Positions 46,085 to 54,092 of a DNA stretch of 54,092 nucleotides are shown here, one piece after another. Where the stretch lies: the NCBI GenBank assembly GCA_947476535.1, contig CANJRC010000014.1, forward strand, positions 1-54,092, given 5' to 3'. Under the pieces are notes generated by a model that saw only the letters and a program-made list of their open reading frames with translations, did not search any database and was not told the DNA's origin. Position 1 is the stretch's first letter, and the number at the start of each line of letters is the position of its first letter. The stretch comes from Betaproteobacteria bacterium. GTDB taxonomy: Bacteria > Pseudomonadota > Gammaproteobacteria > Burkholderiales > SG8-39. The position numbers and the translations under genes are program-made.

Positions 46085-47716
46085 ATGGGCCTTATCTGTT
46101 ACATTTCTTGCCTCACCCTCGCCTGCAAACAACCCGGTCACGACTTGGCTAGCCTTTTTCGCCTGCTCCGCATTTTTTCCGTCGCCTGGCGATTCGGCCT
46201 CGATGAGTACGTGCTTGCCGCCAGCGCTGGCCGTTGGGCATCGCTGCTCCGCTTCATCGGGCAGATCTATGGCGGCAATCGCTTTGCCGCGCCGCGCGCA
46301 GTGCGCCTGCGCGAGGCGCTGGAGGCGCTCGGGCCGATCTTCGTCAAGTTCGGTCAGGTGCTGTCCACACGCCGCGACCTGCTTCCGCTCGATATTGCCG
46401 ATGAACTGGCCAAGCTGCAGGACCAGGTACCGCCATTCGATGGCGCGCTAGCCCGCGCACAGATCGAACTCACCCTAGGCAAACCCGTCGACGCATTGTT
46501 CGCGCAGTTCGACGATGTTCCCGTCGCCAGCGCGTCGATCGCGCAAGTACACTTTGCCGTGCTGCGCGAAGGCAACGATGCCGGCGCTGAAGTTGCCATC
46601 AAGGTGTTGCGACCGGGGATCGAGCCGGCCATCCGGCGCGACATCGCCCTCATGGACACGGCAGCCATCCTCGTTGAGCGCCTGTGGATTGACGGGCGGC
46701 GGCTGAAACCGCGCCAAGTGGTGGCCGAGTTCGCCCGCCACTTGCAAGATGAACTCGACCTCATGCGCGAAGCTGCCAACGCCAGCCAGTTGCGACGCAA
46801 TTTCGACGCATCGCCGCTGTTGGCAGTGCCGGAAATCCATTGGGACTATTGCTCATCATCGGTCATGACCATGCAGCGCATGCACGGCCTGCCCATCAGC
46901 CAGGTCGCGAAATTGCGGGAGGCCGGCGTGAACATTCCCGCACTCGCGCGCGCCGGCGTGGAAATCTTCTTCACGCAGGTGTTCCGAGACGGCTTTTTTC
47001 ACGCCGACATGCATCCGGGCAACATCCTGGTGGACATCGGTGCCGAAGGCGCCGAGGATCGCCGCGGCCAGTACATCGCCCTCGATTTCGGCATCATGGG
47101 CACGCTCGATGAACGCGACCAGAGTTACCTCGCGCAGAACTTCCTGGCCTTCTTCAATCGCGACTACCGGCGCGTCGCCGAAGTCCACCTCGAGTCGGGA
47201 TGGGTGCCGCCGCAGACGCGCGTCGATGAACTCGAGGCAGCCATCCGCGCCGTGTGCGAACCCATCTTCGACCGGCCGCTGCGCGAGATCAAGTTCGGCC
47301 ATGTGCTGCTGCGCCTGTTCCAGACGTCGCGCCGATTCGGGGTGGAGATCCAGCCGCAGCTGGTGATGCTGCAGAAAACCCTGCTCAACATCGAGGGCCT
47401 GGGTCGCGACCTCGATCCCGAACTGGACCTGTGGAAAACGGCCAAGCCTTATCTTGAGCGCTGGATGAACCAGCAAGTCGGCTGGCGCGGCCTGGCACGC
47501 AACCTCAAGCGCGAAATGCCGCGCTGGGCGTCGCTCCTGCCCCAGTTGCCGCGGCTAGCGCACCAATTGCTGGCCGAAGACCGCTTGGGACAACTGCGGG
47601 ATTCCATCGAGCGCCTTGCCGCGATCGAGCGGCGCCGCAACCGGCTCTTGCTGGGCATCACCGGACTGCTCGCGTTGCTGGTGCTTTGGCAGTCGGTTCT
47701 CCTCCTGTTCTGGTGA
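46085..47716 (+). CDS. ubiB: UbiB/ADCK-type atypical kinase for ubiquinone biosynthesis
   Basis: A 543-residue membrane-associated protein-kinase-like ATPase required for ubiquinone synthesis. It has the KxGQ motif [16 protein letters not shown], the A-rich loop in [24 protein letters not shown] and the metal-binding DFGIMGTLD. Two hydrophobic helices lie at the C-terminus ([20 protein letters not shown]), as in E. coli UbiB (546). The ATG at 46085 gives a slightly long N-terminus; TTG 46145 is an alternative near [17 protein letters not shown]. Confidence 0.96.
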   Translation: MGLICYISCLTLACKQPGHDLASLFRLLRIFSVAWRFGLDEYVLAASAGRWASLLRFIGQIYGGNRFAAPRAVRLREALEALGPIFVKFGQVLSTRRDLLPLDIADELAKLQDQVPPFDGALARAQIELTLGKPVDALFAQFDDVPVASASIAQVHFAVLREGNDAGAEVAIKVLRPGIEPAIRRDIALMDTAAILVERLWIDGRRLKPRQVVAEFARHLQDELDLMREAANASQLRRNFDASPLLAVPEIHWDYCSSSVMTMQRMHGLPISQVAKLREAGVNIPALARAGVEIFFTQVFRDGFFHADMHPGNILVDIGAEGAEDRRGQYIALDFGIMGTLDERDQSYLAQNFLAFFNRDYRRVAEVHLESGWVPPQTRVDELEAAIRAVCEPIFDRPLREIKFGHVLLRLFQTSRRFGVEIQPQLVMLQKTLLNIEGLGRDLDPELDLWKTAKPYLERWMNQQVGWRGLARNLKREMPRWASLLPQLPRLAHQLLAEDRLGQLRDSIERLAAIERRRNRLLLGITGLLALLVLWQSVLLLFW

Positions 47717-47772
47717 TCGCCGGCGGCGCGCTTCTGGCAAGCGCCCTTTGCGCTTCAGCGAGGGCCCCTTCG

Positions 47773-47778
47773 CTATAA
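47773..47778 (+). promoter_or_regulatory. Consensus -10 box before the symporter gene
   Basis: A perfect TATAAT lies 36 bases before the symporter ATG and 56 bases after the ubiB stop. No good -35 sits at 16-18 bases; TTGCGC at 47747 is 20 bases away. The symporter probably has its own start site. Confidence 0.45.
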
Positions 47779-47814
47779 TCGAACCCTCTCCCAATCGACG
47801 GAAAGGGCCTCCAC

Positions 47815-49317
47815 ATGCTGCTGGGTTTCGTGGTCACCTACTGGATCATTTCCGTCGGCATCGGCATATGGGCCGCGCTGCGCGTTAAGAACACCGGCGA
47901 CTATGCGCTCGCCGGCCGCAGCCTGCCAATGGCCATCGTCACCGCAACGGTGTTCGCGACATGGTTCGGCTCGGAAACCGTGCTGGGCATCCCGGCAACG
48001 TTTCTTCGTGAAGGCCTGGGCGGGGTCATCGCCGACCCGTTCGGCTCGTCGATGTGCCTGATCCTGGTGGGTCTCTTCTTCGCGCGGCCCCTGTACCGCA
48101 TGAAGCTGTTGACCATAGGCGACTTCTACCGGAACAAGTATGGCCGCGCGGTCGAAGCGGTCACTACCATCTGCATCGTGATCTCGTACCTGGGCTGGGT
48201 GGCCGCCCAGATCTCGGCCCTAGGGTTGGTGTTCAATGTCGTGTCCGAAGGCGCCATGTCCACCTCGACGGGCATGATCGTCGGCGCCTCCACCGTGCTG
48301 CTCTACACCATCTGGGGCGGCATGTGGTCGGTGGCCATCACCGACTTCATCCAGATGATCATCATCGTCATCGGCATGCTCTATATCGGCTGGGACGTGA
48401 GCCAGCTTGCAGGTGGCGTCGGCACCGTCGTCACTCATGCCATTGACGCGGGAAAGCTCTCGAACTTCTTTCCCGAGGCGACCCTCGCAGGCATCCTGGG
48501 CTTCACCGCCGCCGCGGTCACCATGATGCTCGGCTCCATTCCGCAGCAGGACGTGTTCCAGCGCGTAGCCTCGGCCAAGGACGAAAAGACCGCCGGGCGG
48601 GCCTCGGTGCTGGGCGGCGTACTCTACTTCGGCTTTGCCTTCATCCCCATGTTCCTCGCCTACTCGGCCACGCTGATCGATCCGGAACTGGTGAAGAAGC
48701 TCATCGACGGCGACAAACAGTCGCAGCTCATCCTGCCCAACCTGATCCTGTCGCACGCGCCCTTGTTTGCGCAGATCATGTTCTTCGGCGCACTGCTCTC
48801 GGCCATCAAGAGCTGCGCCAGCGCAACGCTTCTCGCGCCCTCGGTCACGTTCACCGAGAACATCCTACGCCCCGCCTTCCGGCACATGAACGACCGTCAG
48901 TTGCTACTCGCCATGCGCACCGTGGTGCTGTGCTTCACCGTCCTAGTCACGGTATTTGCCCTGAATTCCCACCTGTCGATCTACAAGATGGTGGAGAACG
49001 CCTACAAGGTCACACTGGTCTCCGCCTTTGTGCCGCTGGCCTTCGGCCTGTACTGGCGGCATGCCAACCAGGTGGGCGCATTGGCTGCCATATTCCTCGG
49101 CCTGTCCACCTGGATCTGGATGGAGGTCCTCGCGCCCGATGCCATCTGCCCGCCCCAGCTCGCCGGGCTGTTCGCCGCGCTTTTCGGGATGATTGCCGGA
49201 TCACTCGCACCGATGGGCCGCCGCCTCGAAGCCCATGGTGGCGCGCCCGCGAAGCACCATGAGGCGCACGCTGCGCATGGCACCGCACACCCTGCTGGCA
49301 AGGCCCACACGCAGTAG
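47815..49317 (+). CDS. Sodium:solute symporter family transporter with His-rich tail
   Basis: A 500-residue SSS-family inner-membrane carrier with about 12-13 helices. Family features are YALAGRSLPMAIVTATVFAT, WFGSETVLGIPATFLREGLG and GMWSVAITDFIQMIIIVIGM near the sodium site. The C-terminus after the last helix is soluble and unusual: nine histidines in about 30 residues (EAHGGAPAKHHEAHAAHGTA, HPAGKAHTQ), which may bind metal. Substrates of SSS proteins range from proline to carboxylates and cannot be assigned here. It is downstream of ubiB. Confidence 0.88.
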   Translation: MLLGFVVTYWIISVGIGIWAALRVKNTGDYALAGRSLPMAIVTATVFATWFGSETVLGIPATFLREGLGGVIADPFGSSMCLILVGLFFARPLYRMKLLTIGDFYRNKYGRAVEAVTTICIVISYLGWVAAQISALGLVFNVVSEGAMSTSTGMIVGASTVLLYTIWGGMWSVAITDFIQMIIIVIGMLYIGWDVSQLAGGVGTVVTHAIDAGKLSNFFPEATLAGILGFTAAAVTMMLGSIPQQDVFQRVASAKDEKTAGRASVLGGVLYFGFAFIPMFLAYSATLIDPELVKKLIDGDKQSQLILPNLILSHAPLFAQIMFFGALLSAIKSCASATLLAPSVTFTENILRPAFRHMNDRQLLLAMRTVVLCFTVLVTVFALNSHLSIYKMVENAYKVTLVSAFVPLAFGLYWRHANQVGALAAIFLGLSTWIWMEVLAPDAICPPQLAGLFAALFGMIAGSLAPMGRRLEAHGGAPAKHHEAHAAHGTAHPAGKAHTQ

Positions 49318-49434
49318 CCATTTGATATTTGAGGCTGGCAAACCCGCCGTGTCGGCTGCATACTCGCGACCAGCGCTAACCCATTGAAGGAACGACGCAA
49401 CTGTCGCAGAAATTCCACCCAAAGGAGGATGATC

Positions 49435-50535
49435 ATGAATTCATCAACAATCCGCAGCACAATGCACGTGCTCGCGAGCATGCTGCTCGCGGCAGGTGCG
49501 ACAAGCATGTCATGGGCCGACGAAGCGCGGCCGGCACCCATGCTGCTTGCCCAGGCGACGGCAAAACCCCCGGTGGCCAATCCACAGGCCGCAGCCGCCG
49601 CGCTCGATGCGCTGATCAAGGCCGCCAAAGCCGAAGGTGAACTGACCTACTACACCGCACAGACCGAGAACGTGCCGCGCCGCGTCAGTGCAGCGTTCCA
49701 GGCCAAGTACGGCATCAATGCCAAGTTCGTGCGCTTCAACAGCATCCTGCTCCAGCAGCGCTATGCCACCGATGCGGATGCCGGCAATTTCTCCACCGAC
49801 ATGATCATCAATTCCGGCGACGCCGTGACCTATGCGACAAACGGCATCAAGAAGGGCTGGTTCGAGCCCGTGGTGGACGCCGGCATTCCAGTCATGATCA
49901 GCGGCGAATTCCCGGCGCGCTTCAACCGCAATGTCACGGCGCTGATCCAGATATCGCCCTGGGGCATCATCTACAATACCGACAAGGTGAAGGGCGCCGA
50001 CATCCCCAAGGATTGGACGGACCTGCTCAATCCGAAGTGGAAGGGTCAGATCCTGTACGCCGACCCGCGCTCGTCCGACGCCTACATCGACCACTGGGCA
50101 CTGTTGTTCGACAAGTACGGCGAATCCTTCTTCGCCAAGCTGCGCGAGCAGAACATGCGCATGTATGCCTCCGGCGTTCCCGCCACGCAGGCGCTGGGCG
50201 CTGGCGAAGGAAGCTTCCAGCTTCCCGTCGTGCCCCCGCAGTACCAGGGCATCAAGGACAAGGGCGCGCCGCTCGGCATGGTGGTGCCGGACATGGCGGT
50301 CGGCGTGGAACAACACGTGACACTGACCGCGCGCGCGAAGTCGAAGTACCCCAACGCCGCGCGCCTCTTCGCCAATTACGTGATGTCGCCCGAAGGCAAC
50401 AAGGTGTTCAACGACGACCCGGGGCAGGCGCCCATCTACGCGCTGGGCAATTCACTGCCAAAAGATTACCGCTCGCCAATCCCCGGCACCGCTTCGCGCA
50501 AGGCCGAAATCGTCAAGTTGCTCGGGCTACAATAG
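49435..50535 (+). CDS. Family-1 extracellular solute-binding protein, first of two paralogues
   Basis: A 366-residue periplasmic binding protein of the iron/polyamine-type ABC superfamily. The signal segment (STMHVLASMLLAAGATSMSW, cleavage near WADEA) is followed by EGELTYYTAQTENVPRRVSA, SPWGIIYNTDKVKGADIPKD, LLNPKWKGQIL and the end LPKDYRSPIPGTASRKAEIV. AAGGAGG favours ATG 49435 over ATG 49429, which abuts it. No permease or ATPase gene is nearby. The next gene encodes a close paralogue, so the pair likely arose by tandem duplication. Ligand unknown. Confidence 0.85.
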   Translation: MNSSTIRSTMHVLASMLLAAGATSMSWADEARPAPMLLAQATAKPPVANPQAAAAALDALIKAAKAEGELTYYTAQTENVPRRVSAAFQAKYGINAKFVRFNSILLQQRYATDADAGNFSTDMIINSGDAVTYATNGIKKGWFEPVVDAGIPVMISGEFPARFNRNVTALIQISPWGIIYNTDKVKGADIPKDWTDLLNPKWKGQILYADPRSSDAYIDHWALLFDKYGESFFAKLREQNMRMYASGVPATQALGAGEGSFQLPVVPPQYQGIKDKGAPLGMVVPDMAVGVEQHVTLTARAKSKYPNAARLFANYVMSPEGNKVFNDDPGQAPIYALGNSLPKDYRSPIPGTASRKAEIVKLLGLQ

Positions 50536-50561
50536 CGCAGTTCAATGATCAGGAGAAACAC

Positions 50562-51632
50562 ATGCCATCTGTAAAAGTAAGCCCGCTTGGAAGACTGATC
50601 GCCGGCGCCCTGCTGGCCGCGGTTTCGGTTGCGGCACCGACTGCTGTATTCGCACAAGCATCCAAGGCACCGACCACCAACGCGCAGGCAACCCAAGCCG
50701 CCCTGGAGGCGCTCACCAAGGCCGCCAAGGCCGAAGGCGAAATCCGCTTCTACACGGCCGCCACGGAAAACGTCGGCAAGCGCATCGTCGATGCCTTCAA
50801 TGCCAAGTACGGCATTCGCGGCACCTTCGTGCGCATCAACAGCATCGGCCTGCAGCAGCGATTCGCCGCCGAGGCCGAGTCGGGCACCTACGCGGTGGAC
50901 GCACTGCTGAATTCCGGCGACTCGATAACCTATGCGCAGAACGGCATCAAGCGCGGCTGGATCGATTCACTCGCCAGCGCCAACCTGCCGGTGATCACGA
51001 GCGGCGAGTTCCCCTCGCGCTTCTACCGCGAAGTGTGCGCGGTGATCCAGATCTCGCCTTGGTCCATCACCTACAACACCGACAAGGTGAAGGGCGCCGA
51101 CGTCCCCAAGGACTGGCCGGACTTGCTCAATCCCAAATGGAAGGGCCAGATCCTGCTGCCCGATCCGCGCTCCTCCGACGCCTACACCGACCACTGGACG
51201 CTGCTGCTCGACAAGTACGGCGAATCCTTCTTCGCGAAGCTACGCGAACAGAATCCGCGCTTCTATCCCTCCGGCGTCCCCGCCCTGCAGTCGCTCGCCG
51301 CGGGCGAAGGCGCCTACATGGTACCGGTGGTGCTGCCGCAGTTCACGGCCGTGCAGGAGAAGGGCGCGCCTGTCGCCTTCTTCACGCCTGACACGGCGGT
51401 GGGCAACGAGATCCAGATCACGCTGGTGGCTCGCGCCAAGGCCAAGTACCCGAATGCCGGGCGCCTGTTCGCTAACTACGTGATGTCGCGCGAGGGCAAC
51501 AAAGTGGTGAACGACGATCCGGGCAGCCCGACCATGTACGAGACTGCGGGACTTCCAAAGGACTACCGCTCCGCCAAGCCCGGCACCTCGACGCGCCGCC
51601 CCGAAGTGCTGAAGATACTCGGCCTGCAATAA
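50562..51632 (+). CDS. Family-1 extracellular solute-binding protein, second paralogue
   Basis: A 356-residue periplasmic protein similar to the preceding one along its whole length. Shared blocks include YTA-x-TENV, NTDKVKGAD, LLNPKWKGQIL, DPRSSDAY and KYGESFFAKLREQN. A clear signal peptide (LIAGALLAAVSVAAPTAVFA) ends at AFAQA. AGGAG lies 7 bases before the ATG. Substitutions in the presumed binding segments (for example LYADPRSSDAYIDHWAL versus LLPDPRSSDAYTDHWTL) suggest diverged ligands. It ends one base before the luciferase-like gene. Confidence 0.87.
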   Translation: MPSVKVSPLGRLIAGALLAAVSVAAPTAVFAQASKAPTTNAQATQAALEALTKAAKAEGEIRFYTAATENVGKRIVDAFNAKYGIRGTFVRINSIGLQQRFAAEAESGTYAVDALLNSGDSITYAQNGIKRGWIDSLASANLPVITSGEFPSRFYREVCAVIQISPWSITYNTDKVKGADVPKDWPDLLNPKWKGQILLPDPRSSDAYTDHWTLLLDKYGESFFAKLREQNPRFYPSGVPALQSLAAGEGAYMVPVVLPQFTAVQEKGAPVAFFTPDTAVGNEIQITLVARAKAKYPNAGRLFANYVMSREGNKVVNDDPGSPTMYETAGLPKDYRSAKPGTSTRRPEVLKILGLQ

Positions 51633-51633
51633 C

Positions 51634-52626
51634 ATGGAAGTAGGCGTCCTCCTCGTCGACACGCCGCGCGACATGCCGGCGCGCGAGCAGCTCGACCTGG
51701 CGCAGCGGCAGCTCGAATGGGGCCAGGCGGCGGGCGTGACCTGCTTCATGCTGGCGCAGCACTGGGGTTACGGCCCGGTGACCATCCTGCAGCCGGTGCC
51801 CTTTGCAGCGCGCCTGTCAGCCGATCTCGCACCGACGTCGCGCATCGGCACCACGGTGATGGTGGCGCCGGTGTATCACCCGATCGCGCTGGCTGAAGAG
51901 GCGGCCACGCTGGACGTGCTCACCGAGGGCCGTTTCATCCTCGGCGCGGGCATCGGCTACATCCCCGAGGAGCTTCGCGCGCTGGGCATCGACCCGAAGG
52001 AGCGCGGTGCTCGCCTGGAAGAAATGCTGCAGGTGCTGCCGCGCATCTGGCGCGAACGCGAAGTCAATCACAAGGGCCGCTTCTACAACCTCGACCGCTT
52101 CGAGCCGCATATCGTGCCCTGTACACCCGGCGGGCCACCAGTGTGGATCGGCGCAAAAAGCGCCGCCGCAGTCAAGCGCGCAGCACGGCTCGCCGACGGC
52201 TGGGTCGGCCCTTCCAAGATTCCCTTCGATGGTATCGAGGCCCTATCGCGCCTCTTCCATGACACGCGCAAGGAAGCTGGCAGGCCGCCCGGCACCATCG
52301 CCTTCCTGCGCCAGATCTACGTTGCGGCGTCTGTTGAGGCGGCACTCGAGCGGCACTACGACATCTCGGGCCAGCGCCTCGACATCTACCAGGCGCGCAA
52401 ACTCGACCTGAAGCCGGGCAATGCGGCGGGCGAAACACTGGACGCACGCGAGACGGCCTTGCTAGGAACGCCCGCACAGATCGCCGAGCGCGGACGCTGG
52501 CTGCGCGATCGCTGCGGCGCCTCGATGCTCATCACCCGCGTCGCCTGGCTCGGGATGTCGCGCGAGCGCATCCGCGAGGAGTACCGCCGCCTCGTCGACG
52601 CGGTCGCCGCACTCGCCACGGTATAG
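51634..52626 (+). CDS. Luciferase-like (LLM class) flavin-dependent oxidoreductase
   Basis: A 330-residue (beta/alpha)8 oxidoreductase that uses FMNH2 or F420. Family features are FMLAQHWGYG, TSRIGTTVMVAPVYHPIALA, EEAATLDVLTEGRFILGAGI, GPPVWIGAKSAAAVKRAARL and the ADGWVGP loop. FMN is more likely than F420 in a betaproteobacterium, by inference. The ATG follows the previous stop by one base, so it is translated with the second binding protein. The pairing suggests it acts on the substrate those proteins bind. Confidence 0.87.
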   Translation: MEVGVLLVDTPRDMPAREQLDLAQRQLEWGQAAGVTCFMLAQHWGYGPVTILQPVPFAARLSADLAPTSRIGTTVMVAPVYHPIALAEEAATLDVLTEGRFILGAGIGYIPEELRALGIDPKERGARLEEMLQVLPRIWREREVNHKGRFYNLDRFEPHIVPCTPGGPPVWIGAKSAAAVKRAARLADGWVGPSKIPFDGIEALSRLFHDTRKEAGRPPGTIAFLRQIYVAASVEAALERHYDISGQRLDIYQARKLDLKPGNAAGETLDARETALLGTPAQIAERGRWLRDRCGASMLITRVAWLGMSRERIREEYRRLVDAVAALATV

Positions 52627-52642
52627 CCCGATGCAGTAGATA

Positions 52643-52683
52643 TGATCAACTCAGTTGATCAGTGCCCGACGCTCTTGTATTAA
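52643..52683 (+). promoter_or_regulatory. VanZ-gene promoter overlapped by a perfect palindrome
   Basis: TGATCAACT, C, AGTTGATCA (52643-52661) is a perfect inverted repeat with one central base. Its right arm contains TTGATC (52655-52660), which is followed after 17 bases by TATTAA (52678-52683), a good sigma-70 pair. A dimeric regulator bound at the palindrome would cover the -35. No regulator gene is nearby. Confidence 0.6.
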
Positions 52684-52749
52684 TCATAGAATTATTATCA
52701 TCAGGATAGCGCAGCACCAGAACCTGGCCAGCATGCGAGAATCCTTTAC

Positions 52750-53850
52750 ATGCGAATCAACGAGGGCCCCTCGTACCTAGCGCGCTACCTGGCCACAGCC
52801 TATGCGCTGCTGATCGTCTACGCGAGCCTGCATCCGTTTACCGGCTGGGTTCATAACGGCGCTGGACCCTTCGCGTGGCTCGTCATGGGACGGCCGCGCT
52901 TCATTACGACATTCGACCTCTCGGTCAATGTGCTGGCCTACGTCCCGCTCGGATTCCTTGGCGTGCTGGCGATCTTCCCGCTACTGCGAGGCAGGTCCGC
53001 CGCCGTCACGGTATTCCTCCTGTCAGTCACGCTGAGCGCGGCCCTGGAGTCGCTGCAAACCTACCTGCCCACCCGCTACGCATCCAATGTCGATCTGGCC
53101 GCCAACGCCGCCGGCGCCCTGCTGGGCGTGCTGGTTGGCGCGGCGGGCTCGCGCCTGTTGCTGCGCGACGAGGGCCTGCAGGCGCTCCGGTATCGCCTGT
53201 TCAGTACCGGCGGACGCGTTGACATGGGGCTGGTGTTGCTCGGATTGTGGCTGTTCTCCCTGCTGAACCCGGAGACGCTGCTGTTTGGCAACGGTGATCT
53301 GCGCACGCTCTTCCAGACGCCCAGCGGTCGCCTCTATCCGGCCGAAGTGTTCATCCGCGTGGAGGCGGCGGTGGCCGGTGCCAATGCGCTCGCCGTGTGC
53401 CTGTTCGTCGGTAGCATCATGCGCCCCGGCCAGCCGGCCCGCCTGGTCATGCTCGTGATCCTCGCGATCGGGCTCCTCGTGCGCACCGCAGCCTACGGCC
53501 TGTTGTTCAGCCCCCAGGAACTCCTGCTCTGGGTCACGCCGGGCGCGCTGTTTGGCACGGCTGTCGGCGCCGTGCTCGCCATCCTCGCTGCGAGCCTGCC
53601 GCCCGGCGCGAGGCTGGCCGTGGCCGGATCGGCATTGATGCTGGCCGCCGCGGTCGTGAATTTCGCCCCGGAAAACCCCTACTTCGCCGCTTTCCTTGCG
53701 GAGTGGCGCCAGGGGCACTTCCTCAATTTCAACGGGCTGACGCGCGTGGTGTCGGCCGCCTGGCCCTTCGCCGCGCTGGCCTACCTCATGTCGTTGGCGA
53801 ACGACCGCAGTCAACGCCGCAACGGCAGCGACTGGGGCAACAGCAGCTGA
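52750..53850 (+). CDS. VanZ-family multi-pass membrane protein
   Basis: A 366-residue inner-membrane protein with about nine hydrophobic helices. The first 140 residues match VanZ-like proteins: YALLIVYASLHPFTGW, FDLSVNVLAYVPLGFLGVL, SVTLSAALESLQTYLPTRYA and SNVDLAANAAGALLGVLVGA. The rest (about 155-350) adds further helices without recognised motifs. VanZ proteins are linked to teicoplanin resistance in Gram-positives, but their role in proteobacteria is unknown. A promoter with an operator-like palindrome lies upstream. Confidence 0.82.
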   Translation: MRINEGPSYLARYLATAYALLIVYASLHPFTGWVHNGAGPFAWLVMGRPRFITTFDLSVNVLAYVPLGFLGVLAIFPLLRGRSAAVTVFLLSVTLSAALESLQTYLPTRYASNVDLAANAAGALLGVLVGAAGSRLLLRDEGLQALRYRLFSTGGRVDMGLVLLGLWLFSLLNPETLLFGNGDLRTLFQTPSGRLYPAEVFIRVEAAVAGANALAVCLFVGSIMRPGQPARLVMLVILAIGLLVRTAAYGLLFSPQELLLWVTPGALFGTAVGAVLAILAASLPPGARLAVAGSALMLAAAVVNFAPENPYFAAFLAEWRQGHFLNFNGLTRVVSAAWPFAALAYLMSLANDRSQRRNGSDWGNSS

Positions 53851-53926
53851 ATCGTTCCGCTGACTCGTCCTGCTAACCCATTCCGTGGCCCGCATCGTCG
53901 CCAAAAGGCGTGCAGGAACATCCGGG

Positions 53927-53932
53927 TATAAT
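53927..53932 (+). promoter_or_regulatory. Consensus -10 box before the ferredoxin gene
   Basis: A perfect TATAAT lies 34 bases before the ATG of the ferredoxin gene, in the gap after the VanZ-family gene. No convincing -35 is seen at 16-18 bases, so the promoter is tentative. Confidence 0.45.
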
Positions 53933-53966
53933 CGGGCCTTCCTTCCCACCGAGCGACTCTGCCACC

Positions 53967-54092
53967 ATGAGCTACTTCAAGAATCACGTGTTTTTCTGCT
54001 GCAACCAGCGCCAGAACGGCGACGCCTGCTGCAACGATCACGGCGCCAACGACGTGCGCGACTACGCCAAGAAGCGCGTCAAGGAACTCGGC
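53967..54092 (+). CDS. Thioredoxin-like [2Fe-2S] ferredoxin, 5' part
   Basis: The first 42 codons are visible before the window ends. The translation MSYFKNHVFFCCNQRQNGDA, then CCNDHGANDVRDYAKKRVK, matches the N-terminus of bacterial thioredoxin-like [2Fe-2S] ferredoxins (HVFxCxNxR...CC). The first cysteines would ligate the cluster; the second pair lies beyond the window. Such proteins are usually about 100-120 residues and serve as small electron carriers. Confidence 0.82.
   Translation, partial: MSYFKNHVFFCCNQRQNGDACCNDHGANDVRDYAKKRVKELG

Noticed and set aside
47747-47778. Complete -35/-10 promoter before the symporter
   Set aside because: TTGCGC and TATAAT are 20 bases apart, too far for a normal sigma-70 promoter; only the -10 is reported.
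53023-53949. 308-codon minus-strand frame with Glu/Gln/Arg-rich product
   Set aside because: Antisense to the VanZ-family gene, low complexity and no start signal.

Overview
The window looks like chromosome from a GC-rich betaproteobacterium, probably Burkholderiales or a close relative. This is inferred from gene content, not from a database search. The pointers are the polA / DUF2782 / BPSS1780-type membrane protein neighbourhood, the DUF3683 FAD/Fe-S oxidoreductase, the DUF971-ubiE and ubiJ-ubiB pairs, a Bug-type solute-binding protein and the homodimeric AceE. No rRNA, tRNA, CRISPR array, prophage or complete insertion sequence was seen.

Layout. 0-3.3 kb: aceE without aceF or lpd, a small DUF4258 protein and a possible 22-residue membrane peptide. 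3.3-7.7 kb: an intact fatty acid desaturase preceded by two separated fragments of a second desaturase copy. Between the fragments lie an IS256-family transposase tail with its terminal repeat and a CHASE-like/PAS/GGDEF/EAL cyclic-di-GMP enzyme. 7.9-14.2 kb: housekeeping and redox genes (RidA, HI0933-type flavoprotein, VOC protein, PPK2, aldo-keto reductase, quinone reductase, SDR). 14.2-18.7 kb: glycine cleavage operon gcvT-gcvH-gcvP. 18.9-20.7 kb: a TlpA-like thioredoxin, an SGNH-like protein lacking catalytic residues and a C-terminal remnant of an HlyD-type adaptor. 20.7-29.1 kb: polA, DUF2782, a membrane protein and a 1298-residue FAD/Fe-S oxidoreductase. 29.3-32.5 kb: HIT hydrolase, a large PilZ-type protein and a frameshifted paralogue of it. 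32.5-35.8 kb: phoR-phoB with a candidate PHO box, DUF971 and ubiE.

35.9-45.3 kb is an accessory island lying between ubiE and ubiJ-ubiB. It holds an NTF2/SnoaL-like protein, a branched-chain-amino-acid-type solute-binding protein, a heme-oxygenase-like diiron (HDO/CADD-like) enzyme, an unrecognised 281-residue protein built from two copies of one ~120-residue unit, an IclR regulator, a full LivHMGF permease/ATPase set and a Bug-type binding protein. Two divergent promoter regions in it share the pattern TATT-N7-TAGAAT. The HDO gene and the 281-residue gene are separated by a leader that can form alternative hairpins. I read this as an inducible uptake-and-modification locus for an unknown small organic substrate, and as the best candidate for an undescribed system here.

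45.4-54.1 kb: ubiJ, ubiB, a sodium:solute symporter with a His-rich tail, two paralogous solute-binding proteins with no permease followed by a luciferase-like oxidoreductase, a VanZ-family membrane protein and the start of a thioredoxin-like [2Fe-2S] ferredoxin gene cut by the window edge.
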